Source: Pichia kudriavzevii (taxonomy: Eukaryota; Ascomycota; Pichiomycetes; Pichiales; Pichiaceae). Taken from it: a stretch of DNA of 64,000 nt. The DNA lies in NCBI RefSeq assembly GCF_003054445.1, contig NC_042510.1:124001-188000 (forward strand). Direction: 5' to 3'. Shown one piece after another: positions 36,535 to 44,695 of this stretch (position 1 is the first letter of the stretch; each line of letters begins with the position of its first letter). Position numbers and translations under genes: made by a program. The notes below the pieces were generated by a model that searched no databases, was not told the origin of the DNA, and saw nothing but the letters and a program-made list of their open reading frames with translations.

Positions 36535-36791
36535 GAGATACTTACACCTTACTATGTTATTCCCCGACTCTGTCTATGTTTCCCACTGTATAGATACATC
36601 CAAACAATCAAAGTAATACCTCAGTTACAAGAGCTGAGCCTCCGAAAAGTGTAAACCGGCGCGACTGCATAATTTCAATTTCAAATACAAACTCAAACCT
36701 CAATTGTATTTAGGTATGGAGAGATTGGAAGAAGTTAAAGAAGGCAATCTCTCTGTAGTTAGTTACTTTGGAACATAGGAAACAGGCAGAC

Positions 36792-37463
36792 ATGGGCAGA
36801 TCCTTCTACAAAGACGAGGAAGAGAAATATAGCGTGCCGGGCCTTCCTACTGTTGAACAGGTGAAGACAGAAGAGAAGCCTGATGCAACCACAATAGCTG
36901 CAGCACCTGAAACCGAAGTTAGGATCAACAAATACGGCAATCTGATAACAACAGCACCTGCATTGCAGAAGTTAGTCTCTCAAATAAGAGAGTCAACTGA
37001 GGAATCGTATGCTAAGTTTATCGAGAAGTATGAATATATTACCGGCACGGGCAAAGCACACTTAGCCATGGCCGGACATAGAATTGCAGAATTCAAAGGT
37101 GAAGATGAAACGCTACTTCCAAACATCTGTGGAGTACTAACTGCGACCCTAGCAGGTTCGATCATTGCAAGGTCACACAGCTTTCCAATTAGGTTTCTTT
37201 TTCCAGTGCTCTTTGGTTCGGTTGCTCTTAAATATTCTCTACCACAAACGTACAACAATATTGCAACAGAAGTCAAAGAAATTGGACTCAACGTTGAGGA
37301 GAAATATTTCCCTGAATTCAAACAAACAAGGGCAGGGGCTGCTGCTAAAAAGGAAGAATTGTTCCATTCGGTTGATCAATTAAAAGAGGATTCTTGGAAT
37401 GGATTGGTGTCCTCTGTTTCTAGTTCAAGAAGATTCATTTGTGAGACATTTAAAAAGGATTAA
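36792..37463 (+). CDS. MIC27: MICOS subunit of the apolipoprotein O family, Mic27
   Basis: I start at the ATG at 36792 (223 residues); the frame extends only eight codons further up through a TTG. The pattern is ApoO/MICOS: an amphipathic region with YAKFIEKYEYITGTGKAHLA, then two hydrophobic segments (VLTATLAGSIIA and FPIRFLFPVLFGSVALKYSLP) and an amphipathic helix that includes EKYFPEF. Mic27 sits at inner-membrane crista junctions. Mic26 is the alternative, but the neighbours AVT4 and POL1 match YNL100W (MIC27). It converges with POL1 over 114 bp. Confidence 0.88.
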   Translation: MGRSFYKDEEEKYSVPGLPTVEQVKTEEKPDATTIAAAPETEVRINKYGNLITTAPALQKLVSQIRESTEESYAKFIEKYEYITGTGKAHLAMAGHRIAEFKGEDETLLPNICGVLTATLAGSIIARSHSFPIRFLFPVLFGSVALKYSLPQTYNNIATEVKEIGLNVEEKYFPEFKQTRAGAAAKKEELFHSVDQLKEDSWNGLVSSVSSSRRFICETFKKD

Positions 37464-37577
37464 CGGCCCATAGTTCCATGCATCTTATTCGTCTCTTTTA
37501 ATTATCGTGCAATATTTATGTTATCTTATTTATACATGACCTTATAGTAGTAATAAAAGCAATAAAACAATAAACAT

Positions 37578-40500
37578 TCAGTTGTTTCTGAATATAGAGC
37601 CCAAGTCAACAAATCTTCTACCATTCACATCCAGATATTTCTGAATTACCTTTTGGTATATCTGGAACTGCGATCGATTCTGTTCCGCTAGGGCATTGAT
37701 CTCTCCCTGGTTGGAAGCTGACTTGAAGTTTTCATCATCAATGGCAAGTGGTTTGAGAGATTTACTCTTTGCCTTGTCAACATCAAATATGCTCTTCAAG
37801 TAGAGCAGCTGGTTATAAATTGCCTTGTTGTTATACTCGATACTCATAACACCTTTACATTCATGCGCTGTCCCGTTAGATCCAATACATCTTCTACCGT
37901 AAACACTAATCTGTCTAGTCCGAATTCCACAATCATCACAGTTCAGCCAACACTCGTAATATTTGGAAATCTCTTTTCTGATAAATAGTTCCAGCTGGGA
38001 AGAAATAGACAATGGGGGCAAAAAGCAATTGCAGCTCTTACACTTGATACCTTGAAATGTAACTTGATATAGATTACTTGGTTGAATCCCACCAAATGTA
38101 ATGTTTTTTGAACACTGGAGGCATTTCAACGAAAAATCCTTCATGTCTCTAAACCTTTCACTGTCAGGTATGGTGGACTCCAACGGTTGCAAGTCGTTTT
38201 GCTGGACAATGTCTCTAGCCTTAGCTTCGTATCTTTGAGATTCTAGGCCTAAAGAGTCTGCTAACCTAACAACGTCATAACCTTCGACTCTAGTAAGTAA
38301 TCTATCAATGGGATTGAATAGTTGTTTTTCACAGTAGTATTTGATGTCTGGTGTATACTCGTTATTAGATATGACTTCAACTAGTGCTCTTGCTCTTGAT
38401 GCTATTGAAGACTGGTCATTCTTTAAAGGCGCTTTTTCGCTTGGTTCACCATTTGTAATAACAAAGGTAATAACGCTTCCTGCTTTAATAACCTTACCCT
38501 GATCTTGTAGTCTCAAAGCGACTTGCACAGCAGGCATAGAAACTCCATTCGGATATTTAGACGGATCCTTGGATAACTTGGTATTGATACGTAACTTTAC
38601 CATTGGAATAGCATTTTTACTAAACTTTTCTCTGACATCTTGCAATTTGGTATAGATTTCATTCAATGCTTCCTGTGGATCTGAGTTATTCAAGATTTGA
38701 TTCAAAACATATTCCGAGAGCTCTTTGGATAATGGACAATATTCACGTCTCCTCATATCTAAACCTTTGACTTCCAAAGTGGTCGATTCTTCGCCATTTG
38801 AATTGAAGAAAACGTTTAGAGCTGCATACTTCTTTTTGGAATGTAGCAGCAATCTCTTGAACACGTTATCGATGTCAATCTCTAGTAACCGATATCTTTC
38901 GTTGACTTTTTCCTTGAAACCTTCACCGATCTTGATAGCATCTTTATAATTATCCGACATAGTGTCAATCATAACAGAATCAGTATCACCGTAAACAACT
39001 GTTAAGCCTAAACTTTCAGCCAATTGTCTGGTATCCATCAAGATTTCTCTACCTTTATTAGTGACTAGCATAGCTAATGGTTTTGCATAAAATCTCGAAT
39101 TGACGTAACCTAGGCAACCATACATCGAGTTGGCGGTAACTTTTAACGCCAACTGTTTGATATCTAATTGTGCCTTTTCAATAGGTGTTAATTTAGGATC
39201 CTTCATCAATGACTTTACCTCCCGACGTCTTGTAACCAACTGTTGTAGCAATTTTGGCAGTACACCCATATCACGTTTACTTGGAACTTTGGGCAATTCA
39301 TCTCCAACCAAATTGGCTCTTTCCACAGTTGTAAAACAGATATTGTACTCCTGGATAATTGATGGATACAAAGAATTGAAGTCCATCACTAAGATGTAGT
39401 TCTTGTGCAAACCTTTTTCTGGTTCAAAAACGAGACCACCTTGGTATTTTGCTTTTTTATTACTCACGGTATTGCTTTCATCATTGTTTTCATCGTCCAC
39501 ATCAATGTTCACCTTTTGATTGAGCCTTTGTTGCCTTTGTTGCTGGTTCTCTCTATCCGGTGAAATGAATCCTTCTCTTTCAAATTCGTGAAGTAGAATA
39601 TACTCGTTTCTTCCAGCCCTAGTACCTCCTAAAGTATGTGACCAAGCATTACCTGCTAAATTAGTTAACTGCTTCGAAATGGATAAAATTTGCATACCAA
39701 ATGCAGTTTTTGCAATAATCCTTGCAGAAAGGACATTTTCGTTCACTGCAGCTAACAGCTTATTAGGATCTTCTGCGACTAGTGGATTTGCCAGGTTGAC
39801 TTCCATTGGTGTATATTTTTCACGACAAACAACTTCAAACATTTCTGCCAGTTCCCAATTTTGACATTTTGGTGTCAAACTTTGACCCATTTCGTTTGAA
39901 ATATCACATAACAACCTGCCTGCCAACATCTCACGTATCAAAAATAAATTATATCGGCCGTTAGACCTACTGAATTTATCTGGAAATACTTTCCTCGATC
40001 TACGACCAAAATTTGACCAGTGGCTGATATTCAAATCTTTCATTCGATGCAATAGAATATCTAGTGTAACACCTTCTAGTTTATGACCTACAAAAACATC
40101 TGGGTCATATTTCTTTATCAGGCCAGCTAAACAATTCAAAAGTATTTTTTCACTGTTCAAAGTTCTTAGTTTGATATTTCTTTTTTCTGCCAAGGCGTTT
40201 ATACTAATGGGTAAAGATGTAGTGCCTCCAACAGGCCTTAGTAAGGTGATTTCTTCGGTTGGTTCAAGGTTAGGTTGAATTGGAACATCCTGTGGTAAAT
40301 CCCTATATAACGCCATAGAAACAGAACCAACTTCTTGTCTACTCGTCTTGGGATTCAAATAAGATTGAACGTTAATTGAGAGAACATTTAGTGGGGGTGG
40401 AGGATCTCTTGTGTAGAGGTTCGGTGAAATGTCAGATGGTGATGAAACAGCAACCTCAACATTACAGTGAGAAACGTTTTGTAACGATTTAAAGTCGCAT

Positions 40501-42125
40501 CCTGTGATATTGAGCCAACATGGACCCATTATTTGTCTCTGTAACACAAATGATTCAAAAATAGATGTCCCTGAACCAAAGAGTGCAGAAAAAGTTTCAC
40601 CTGTCAAATCTGCTGGGATGGTTACACCCTGGGATTTTGGTGTGTTATAAGGCAACAAAACCTTTAGATATTCTGCCTCGTGCGGGATATCATAGTGTTC
40701 AAATGCATATTTTTTAACTTCTGGTTTGGCCTTGATTGAATCAAGTCCAAACTTATCCATTAACAACGGAATAATTTCATCATATACATCCATTGCTGTA
40801 TACGATTCTGTTGCAATGCTTTCATCTGGGTTTGACTTTTGGTTTTGGTCCCTTGCCTGTCCATTTCTTGGTAGAAAATATAGCGTCTTACATAGACCAT
40901 TGACCTGGACCATTCCTGAAACCATTCTACCATCTTTTGACTTGATTTTACCAAACAAAAGAAGAGAAGAATCTAATTCTATGTAATCCATCCAATACAT
41001 TTGGATACCATCATCCCCGTCGTCGTCTTTCATAACAACATCCTCACCTCCTAGTTTTTCAAAGGTGATACTGGAGACGTTCGACATGTTGGAGATGTTG
41101 GATGCCTTGGATGGTGATGAGCCAATGTCAATGTGTTTAAGATTTTTCAATGGAGAAGAATCAACTGCCTTGTTTATAGACTTCTTACCATTTAGCATAA
41201 CAGAGCGGTCTACCATAACGACATTTCTATTCCTCTTACTCGAAACAATAACATCGTCGTCTTCGTCATCATCATCTTCTTCTTCCTCTTCTTCATTTTT
41301 AATATTCTCATGGGTTGATACATCCATCGAAACGTTCTCAAGCTGGTCCAAAATGTTGGCCTTAGAATGAAAATTATTTGATCTAATCGGGGAAGAAGGC
41401 GTTTCAAAGGGGATCGACCCTTCAAATTGATGCGCTGTATAGAATGTTGTATCTCTAGTTTCATCATTAGAGTCCACTTTTTGTTTCTTCCTACTTGGAG
41501 AAGTGAATTCAAATGGCTTGTTATCAGATATGTTGGACGACATCGACATCACATATGTTTTCTTGTTAGCGGGAGTGGAAGTATTCAATCCATTGGATTT
41601 CAAAGAGGAGAATGGATTCTTACGTTTACTTGCAGCATCTGTAGGTTTCTTCTTCATCATGCTGGTAGCCTGTGAGGTGAAATCAGACAGAATATCTTCT
41701 AAAATACTCGAGTCATTACTCTTCTTTGCCTTTTGCCTTTGCTCTAATTGAGAAGGCTGGACCTTGAAGAATGAATCGATTTTCTTCGTTGGAATAACAG
41801 GTTCGCTTTCCTTAAACATCTTGACTTTTTTCAGTTTCTTAGGTTTGCCATTTTCCTTGTTGTATTCAATCTCCTCCTCGTCATCCATAGACGTGTATGC
41901 ATTGGGTTGAGCATCCCAGTCTTCAGCACCATTTTCCGCATACCCTGCGCCATTATCATCGACTATGAAATCGTCATTTAAAACTCGATCTCTCTTGTGC
42001 TTTCTATATTGGTTTTCATCAACAACGTCATAGATATTGACGTTTTCCTCCTCAGAGTCAAAATCGTCAATTTTGGCCCCACTTCTGGCAGCTCTTAACC
42101 TTGCCAGTTTGTCTGTCTTTCCCAT
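37578..42125 (-). CDS. POL1: DNA polymerase alpha catalytic subunit
   Basis: The protein has 1515 residues (S. cerevisiae Pol1 has 1468). An acidic N-terminal region with LARLRAARSGAK at the start and a PCNA/Ctf4-type linker region leads into the exonuclease-like and polymerase domains. Motif A is DFNSLYPSI (about residue 912), the KxxxNSMYG helix follows, and motif C is YGDTDS (about 1043). The C-terminus carries two zinc clusters (CLQCSKN with CKSCNC, and CWLNCDDCG with a distal Cys). With primase it makes RNA-DNA primers at origins and lagging strands. An MluI box and an SCB-like site lie in the 354-bp divergent promoter shared with VAM3, in keeping with G1/S expression. Confidence 0.98.
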   Translation of the reverse strand: MGKTDKLARLRAARSGAKIDDFDSEEENVNIYDVVDENQYRKHKRDRVLNDDFIVDDNGAGYAENGAEDWDAQPNAYTSMDDEEEIEYNKENGKPKKLKKVKMFKESEPVIPTKKIDSFFKVQPSQLEQRQKAKKSNDSSILEDILSDFTSQATSMMKKKPTDAASKRKNPFSSLKSNGLNTSTPANKKTYVMSMSSNISDNKPFEFTSPSRKKQKVDSNDETRDTTFYTAHQFEGSIPFETPSSPIRSNNFHSKANILDQLENVSMDVSTHENIKNEEEEEEDDDDEDDDVIVSSKRNRNVVMVDRSVMLNGKKSINKAVDSSPLKNLKHIDIGSSPSKASNISNMSNVSSITFEKLGGEDVVMKDDDGDDGIQMYWMDYIELDSSLLLFGKIKSKDGRMVSGMVQVNGLCKTLYFLPRNGQARDQNQKSNPDESIATESYTAMDVYDEIIPLLMDKFGLDSIKAKPEVKKYAFEHYDIPHEAEYLKVLLPYNTPKSQGVTIPADLTGETFSALFGSGTSIFESFVLQRQIMGPCWLNITGCDFKSLQNVSHCNVEVAVSSPSDISPNLYTRDPPPPLNVLSINVQSYLNPKTSRQEVGSVSMALYRDLPQDVPIQPNLEPTEEITLLRPVGGTTSLPISINALAEKRNIKLRTLNSEKILLNCLAGLIKKYDPDVFVGHKLEGVTLDILLHRMKDLNISHWSNFGRRSRKVFPDKFSRSNGRYNLFLIREMLAGRLLCDISNEMGQSLTPKCQNWELAEMFEVVCREKYTPMEVNLANPLVAEDPNKLLAAVNENVLSARIIAKTAFGMQILSISKQLTNLAGNAWSHTLGGTRAGRNEYILLHEFEREGFISPDRENQQQRQQRLNQKVNIDVDDENNDESNTVSNKKAKYQGGLVFEPEKGLHKNYILVMDFNSLYPSIIQEYNICFTTVERANLVGDELPKVPSKRDMGVLPKLLQQLVTRRREVKSLMKDPKLTPIEKAQLDIKQLALKVTANSMYGCLGYVNSRFYAKPLAMLVTNKGREILMDTRQLAESLGLTVVYGDTDSVMIDTMSDNYKDAIKIGEGFKEKVNERYRLLEIDIDNVFKRLLLHSKKKYAALNVFFNSNGEESTTLEVKGLDMRRREYCPLSKELSEYVLNQILNNSDPQEALNEIYTKLQDVREKFSKNAIPMVKLRINTKLSKDPSKYPNGVSMPAVQVALRLQDQGKVIKAGSVITFVITNGEPSEKAPLKNDQSSIASRARALVEVISNNEYTPDIKYYCEKQLFNPIDRLLTRVEGYDVVRLADSLGLESQRYEAKARDIVQQNDLQPLESTIPDSERFRDMKDFSLKCLQCSKNITFGGIQPSNLYQVTFQGIKCKSCNCFLPPLSISSQLELFIRKEISKYYECWLNCDDCGIRTRQISVYGRRCIGSNGTAHECKGVMSIEYNNKAIYNQLLYLKSIFDVDKAKSKSLKPLAIDDENFKSASNQGEINALAEQNRSQFQIYQKVIQKYLDVNGRRFVDLGSIFRNN

Positions 42126-42246
42126 TGCTATCTATGGAGTTGTCCTAGTTGAACTAGTGTTGCCACACACAAACTCCAGTTATTACAACAAACTCAAATC
42201 AACTTACTTAGTTTCTCCACCACGTAGCAGCAGAAATTTCAAACTA

Positions 42247-42252
42247 CGCGTT
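42247..42252. promoter_or_regulatory. MluI cell-cycle box (ACGCGT) of POL1
   Basis: ACGCGT lies 121 bp upstream of the POL1 ATG. MBF (Mbp1-Swi6) acts through this element at POL1 in S. cerevisiae. The site here shares the extended string TACGCGTTTCTT with the box before SPC98. Confidence 0.75.
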
Positions 42253-42318
42253 TCTTGTACTTTTCACGTTTTCGAAGCCGTTTTAGCTGCTTGTGATTTT
42301 TTTTTTTTTTGTTTCTCG

Positions 42319-42326
42319 TTTTCGCG
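42319..42326. promoter_or_regulatory. SCB-like element (CGCGAAAA on the minus strand)
   Basis: TTTTCGCG on the plus strand reads CGCGAAAA on the strand of POL1, close to the Swi4 consensus. It lies about 190 bp before the POL1 ATG. Confidence 0.5.
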
Positions 42327-42479
42327 TTTTGAAGAATTTCGCAATTCCAGTGATTTTCTGGTGGCTCGGTCTTTCTTTTGAGCTGTTAGGCACTGTAAAT
42401 CCAATTCTGACAATCAAACATGTATCAAACATTGTGAATGTTGTAGAAGGAGCATTTTTCAGAGTAGAATTGTAGAGGT

Positions 42480-43391
42480 ATGTCGTTTGCTACTCCAAAG
42501 AAGAGGAAAGACGAGTGGGATGCAGTTAGTGCTCTTGAAAGTGGGCCATTGTCATCCAATGACGTTGAAGCGGTTGTTGAGAGACTACGTACTGGGATAC
42601 AGCAACAAATGTTAAGAGTTTCCAATATAACCAAGGCGGAGAAGAATTTAGGGACAGAACGTGATTCTGCAACGGCTCGAGAGCTGGTTGATGGGTATCT
42701 GCAGGATTGCGAACGGATACACCGCCTCTTAATGCAGGGCGAATCGTATTTGAGAGGTCTGATTGGTACTACTGGTGATGGTGGCACGGGTAAATTGAAC
42801 TTGGTCACAATCGACAGATTGTCTGAACAAATTCAAAATGCGCAGAAAGCGTATGTTGACGTCCATCGGAGTTATGAGGCTAAGAAAATGAGCAGATCTG
42901 TACAGGAGAAGTATGAACTGTTCCAAAGGGAAAGGGAAAATCTAAAGAACTTGGAAACTGACAAGACCCCGTTGCTTTCCGGTAAACACAACAATGCCAT
43001 CTATTTAGATACCCCCCACGGAGAGGGCCAGATGCAGATGCAAGTCAAAGTTCAAACTCCTGAACAAGTTCGAAATGACGAAATTTCAGAGAGTACTCTG
43101 CAACTCCATGCCGATTTGATCCAGCAGAGAGACAATGCCATCACATCAATATCCAAAGGCGTGCAAGACATCAACAAGATGTTCAAAGACCTGGACGCCA
43201 TTGTCAACCAACAGGGTGAACAAATAGACTCCATTGAGAACAACATGATGAGTATTGCCAACAACAACCAGTTGGCCACGAGGGAGCTTGTCAAGGCAGA
43301 AGACTATCAACGAAGAAAGGGGAAATGTACATGCATACTGCTACTTGTGCTGGTGGTGATTTTGATTATAGTTTTGTTAGTGCTGAGTTGA
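42480..43391 (+). CDS. VAM3: endosomal/vacuolar Qa-SNARE, Vam3-like
   Basis: The protein has 303 residues with an N-terminal three-helix region, a Qa-SNARE motif (about 205-265; QRDNAITSISKGVQDINKMF through IENNMMSI) with the central glutamine in QQGEQID, and a C-terminal membrane anchor (about 282-303) ending VLLVLS. An acidic di-leucine DKTPLL at 161-166 resembles the AP-3 sorting signal of Vam3. Vam3 mediates homotypic vacuole fusion; Pep12 is the close alternative. Vam3 is favoured by the di-leucine, by the C-terminal KC before the anchor, and by neighbours whose relatives sit near YOR106W. Confidence 0.78.
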   Translation: MSFATPKKRKDEWDAVSALESGPLSSNDVEAVVERLRTGIQQQMLRVSNITKAEKNLGTERDSATARELVDGYLQDCERIHRLLMQGESYLRGLIGTTGDGGTGKLNLVTIDRLSEQIQNAQKAYVDVHRSYEAKKMSRSVQEKYELFQRERENLKNLETDKTPLLSGKHNNAIYLDTPHGEGQMQMQVKVQTPEQVRNDEISESTLQLHADLIQQRDNAITSISKGVQDINKMFKDLDAIVNQQGEQIDSIENNMMSIANNNQLATRELVKAEDYQRRKGKCTCILLLVLVVILIIVLLVLS

Positions 43392-43610
43392 AGCCGTACG
43401 GCCCGTTAAGACAAGAAAGGGCATTTTCTTCCAACCTCTCTTTTATTTTTATCTATTACCGAAGATAAAGATACAATTTCTATACAAATACATCGGAAAA
43501 ACAGATGCACTCGTTTATGCTATAAATATATCTCTCAACTCTTGAGTTTCTAAATCTACATACTAGGTGAAGTGGTGAACATTATATGGATATGTATGAT
43601 AAGATCCGTA

Positions 43611-44395
43611 TTATCCACCCTTTTCAACTTTCTCTATTTTCTCCCATGCAGAAGAGACTTGTTTCTTGATATAGTTATACTGTTCCTTCTCTCTTTGGGT
43701 ATCATCACCGTTGATGACTTTCACATCCCCAGGCTTGTAAGGCTTCAAGATACAGATGGCAGAATCTTCAAATTTGATGTCACCTGAAGGGTCTATGGAG
43801 AAAGTATCGATAGGGATAACATTGACCAAGTTTCTGAAAAGCTTGAGCCCTTCTCCACTTAATTTATCCTTCGCCATCAAACGCAACCTGAATTCCAATT
43901 CTTGTTTCCGTGTATCCCTAGTTCCATTACGTATTTTATAACCCAAAGTCTCCTTCGGTATATAACATGGTGCATTAATTTTGTTTGCAAAAGTATCATT
44001 AATATGTATCTTCTCCGTGTATTTATTCTTCTCCAAGGCATGAATAGACTTGATATGCTGAATATTAATGGCAGTGAATTTTGCATTTTTATCGTACTTC
44101 TCATCATCTGAAGGTGAAGGAGATTGGGACACTCTTGAAGACGCCGATTTTGAATTGGGAGGTGTCTCTATGAGTGTCAACAATGTCCGTGGCGAGTAGC
44201 TGTGAATTTTCCCATAGATTGCCTGATCATGTTGAGTTATCACTCTTACACTGTAATAGTTATGGTTAATGCAATGTAAAGTAGTTAGTATGTCATTCTA
44301 AGCGGGAGGGGGGGGGAGGACTGAATAAAGAGGCAGAAAGAGCGATTTTCGTAGAACACTTACAATAAGCCCACACTTTCGTCGAGAGAGAGCAT
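43611..44395 (-). CDS. LSM12: Lsm12, spliced (exons 44364-44395 and 43611-44250)
   Basis: The main frame begins with a GTG and has no ATG for most of its length. A first exon of 32 nt starts at the ATG at 44395 and joins exon 2 at 44250. The spliced protein has 223 residues and begins MLSLDESVGLFVRVITQH, aligning with S. cerevisiae Lsm12 (MSVSLEQTLGFRIKVTNV). An Lsm-like N-terminal domain is followed by an anticodon-binding-type domain and the C-terminal W-E-x(n)-KGG ending. Lsm12 is an RNA-associated partner of Pbp1/ataxin-2. A Ser-rich insert lies at about 45-60. Gene order (LSM12, CIA2 and EPT1 nearby) recalls YHR121W-YHR123W. Confidence 0.9.
44251..44363 (-). other. LSM12 intron (113 bp)
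   Basis: On the minus strand the donor is GTAAGT (44363-44358), the branch site is TACTAAC (plus-strand 44284-44290, reversed), and the acceptor is TTACAG ending at 44251. All three are consensus yeast signals and the junction restores the Lsm12 frame. A C-rich run (CCTCCCCCCCCTCCC) lies between donor and branch site. Confidence 0.92.
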
Positions 44396-44695
44396 TGTGT
44401 TACACTCCAATGTAGTTTTGAAAAGAAGACGATAGTGGGTAAAACTACCTGTCTCAGCTCCATTTCTTTAAACACTTTCTTCATCAGGGAAGGTGAGGAA
44501 TTTAAAACTCAAATTGATTTCCAGTTTGAAGTTGGATTTGGCATCTGCTATGTGGCGCGGTTGAACCCGAGATGAGGCGCATGGCTGTTGGTGAAATGTT
44601 TAGCTTAAGGAACACGCTATTCAGGGGATTGAGGATGTTGTTTTGTCTACAGATCCAACACGGACAGGTCCAGGACATTGGGACACACTTAAAGT
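44396..44695. promoter_or_regulatory. divergent LSM12/FAR11 promoter region
   Basis: The region of 300 bp has no supported gene and no recognised operator. Confidence 0.5.

Larger units (their letters stand above)
42126..42479. promoter_or_regulatory. divergent POL1/VAM3 promoter region
   Basis: This 354-bp region carries ACGCGT at 42247-42252 and TTTTCGCG at 42319-42326, plus a T tract at 42298-42310. Confidence 0.7.

Noticed and set aside
37135-37141. TACTAAC branch-site motif
   Set aside because: It lies within the MIC27 coding frame with no donor or acceptor pair and the protein needs no splicing.
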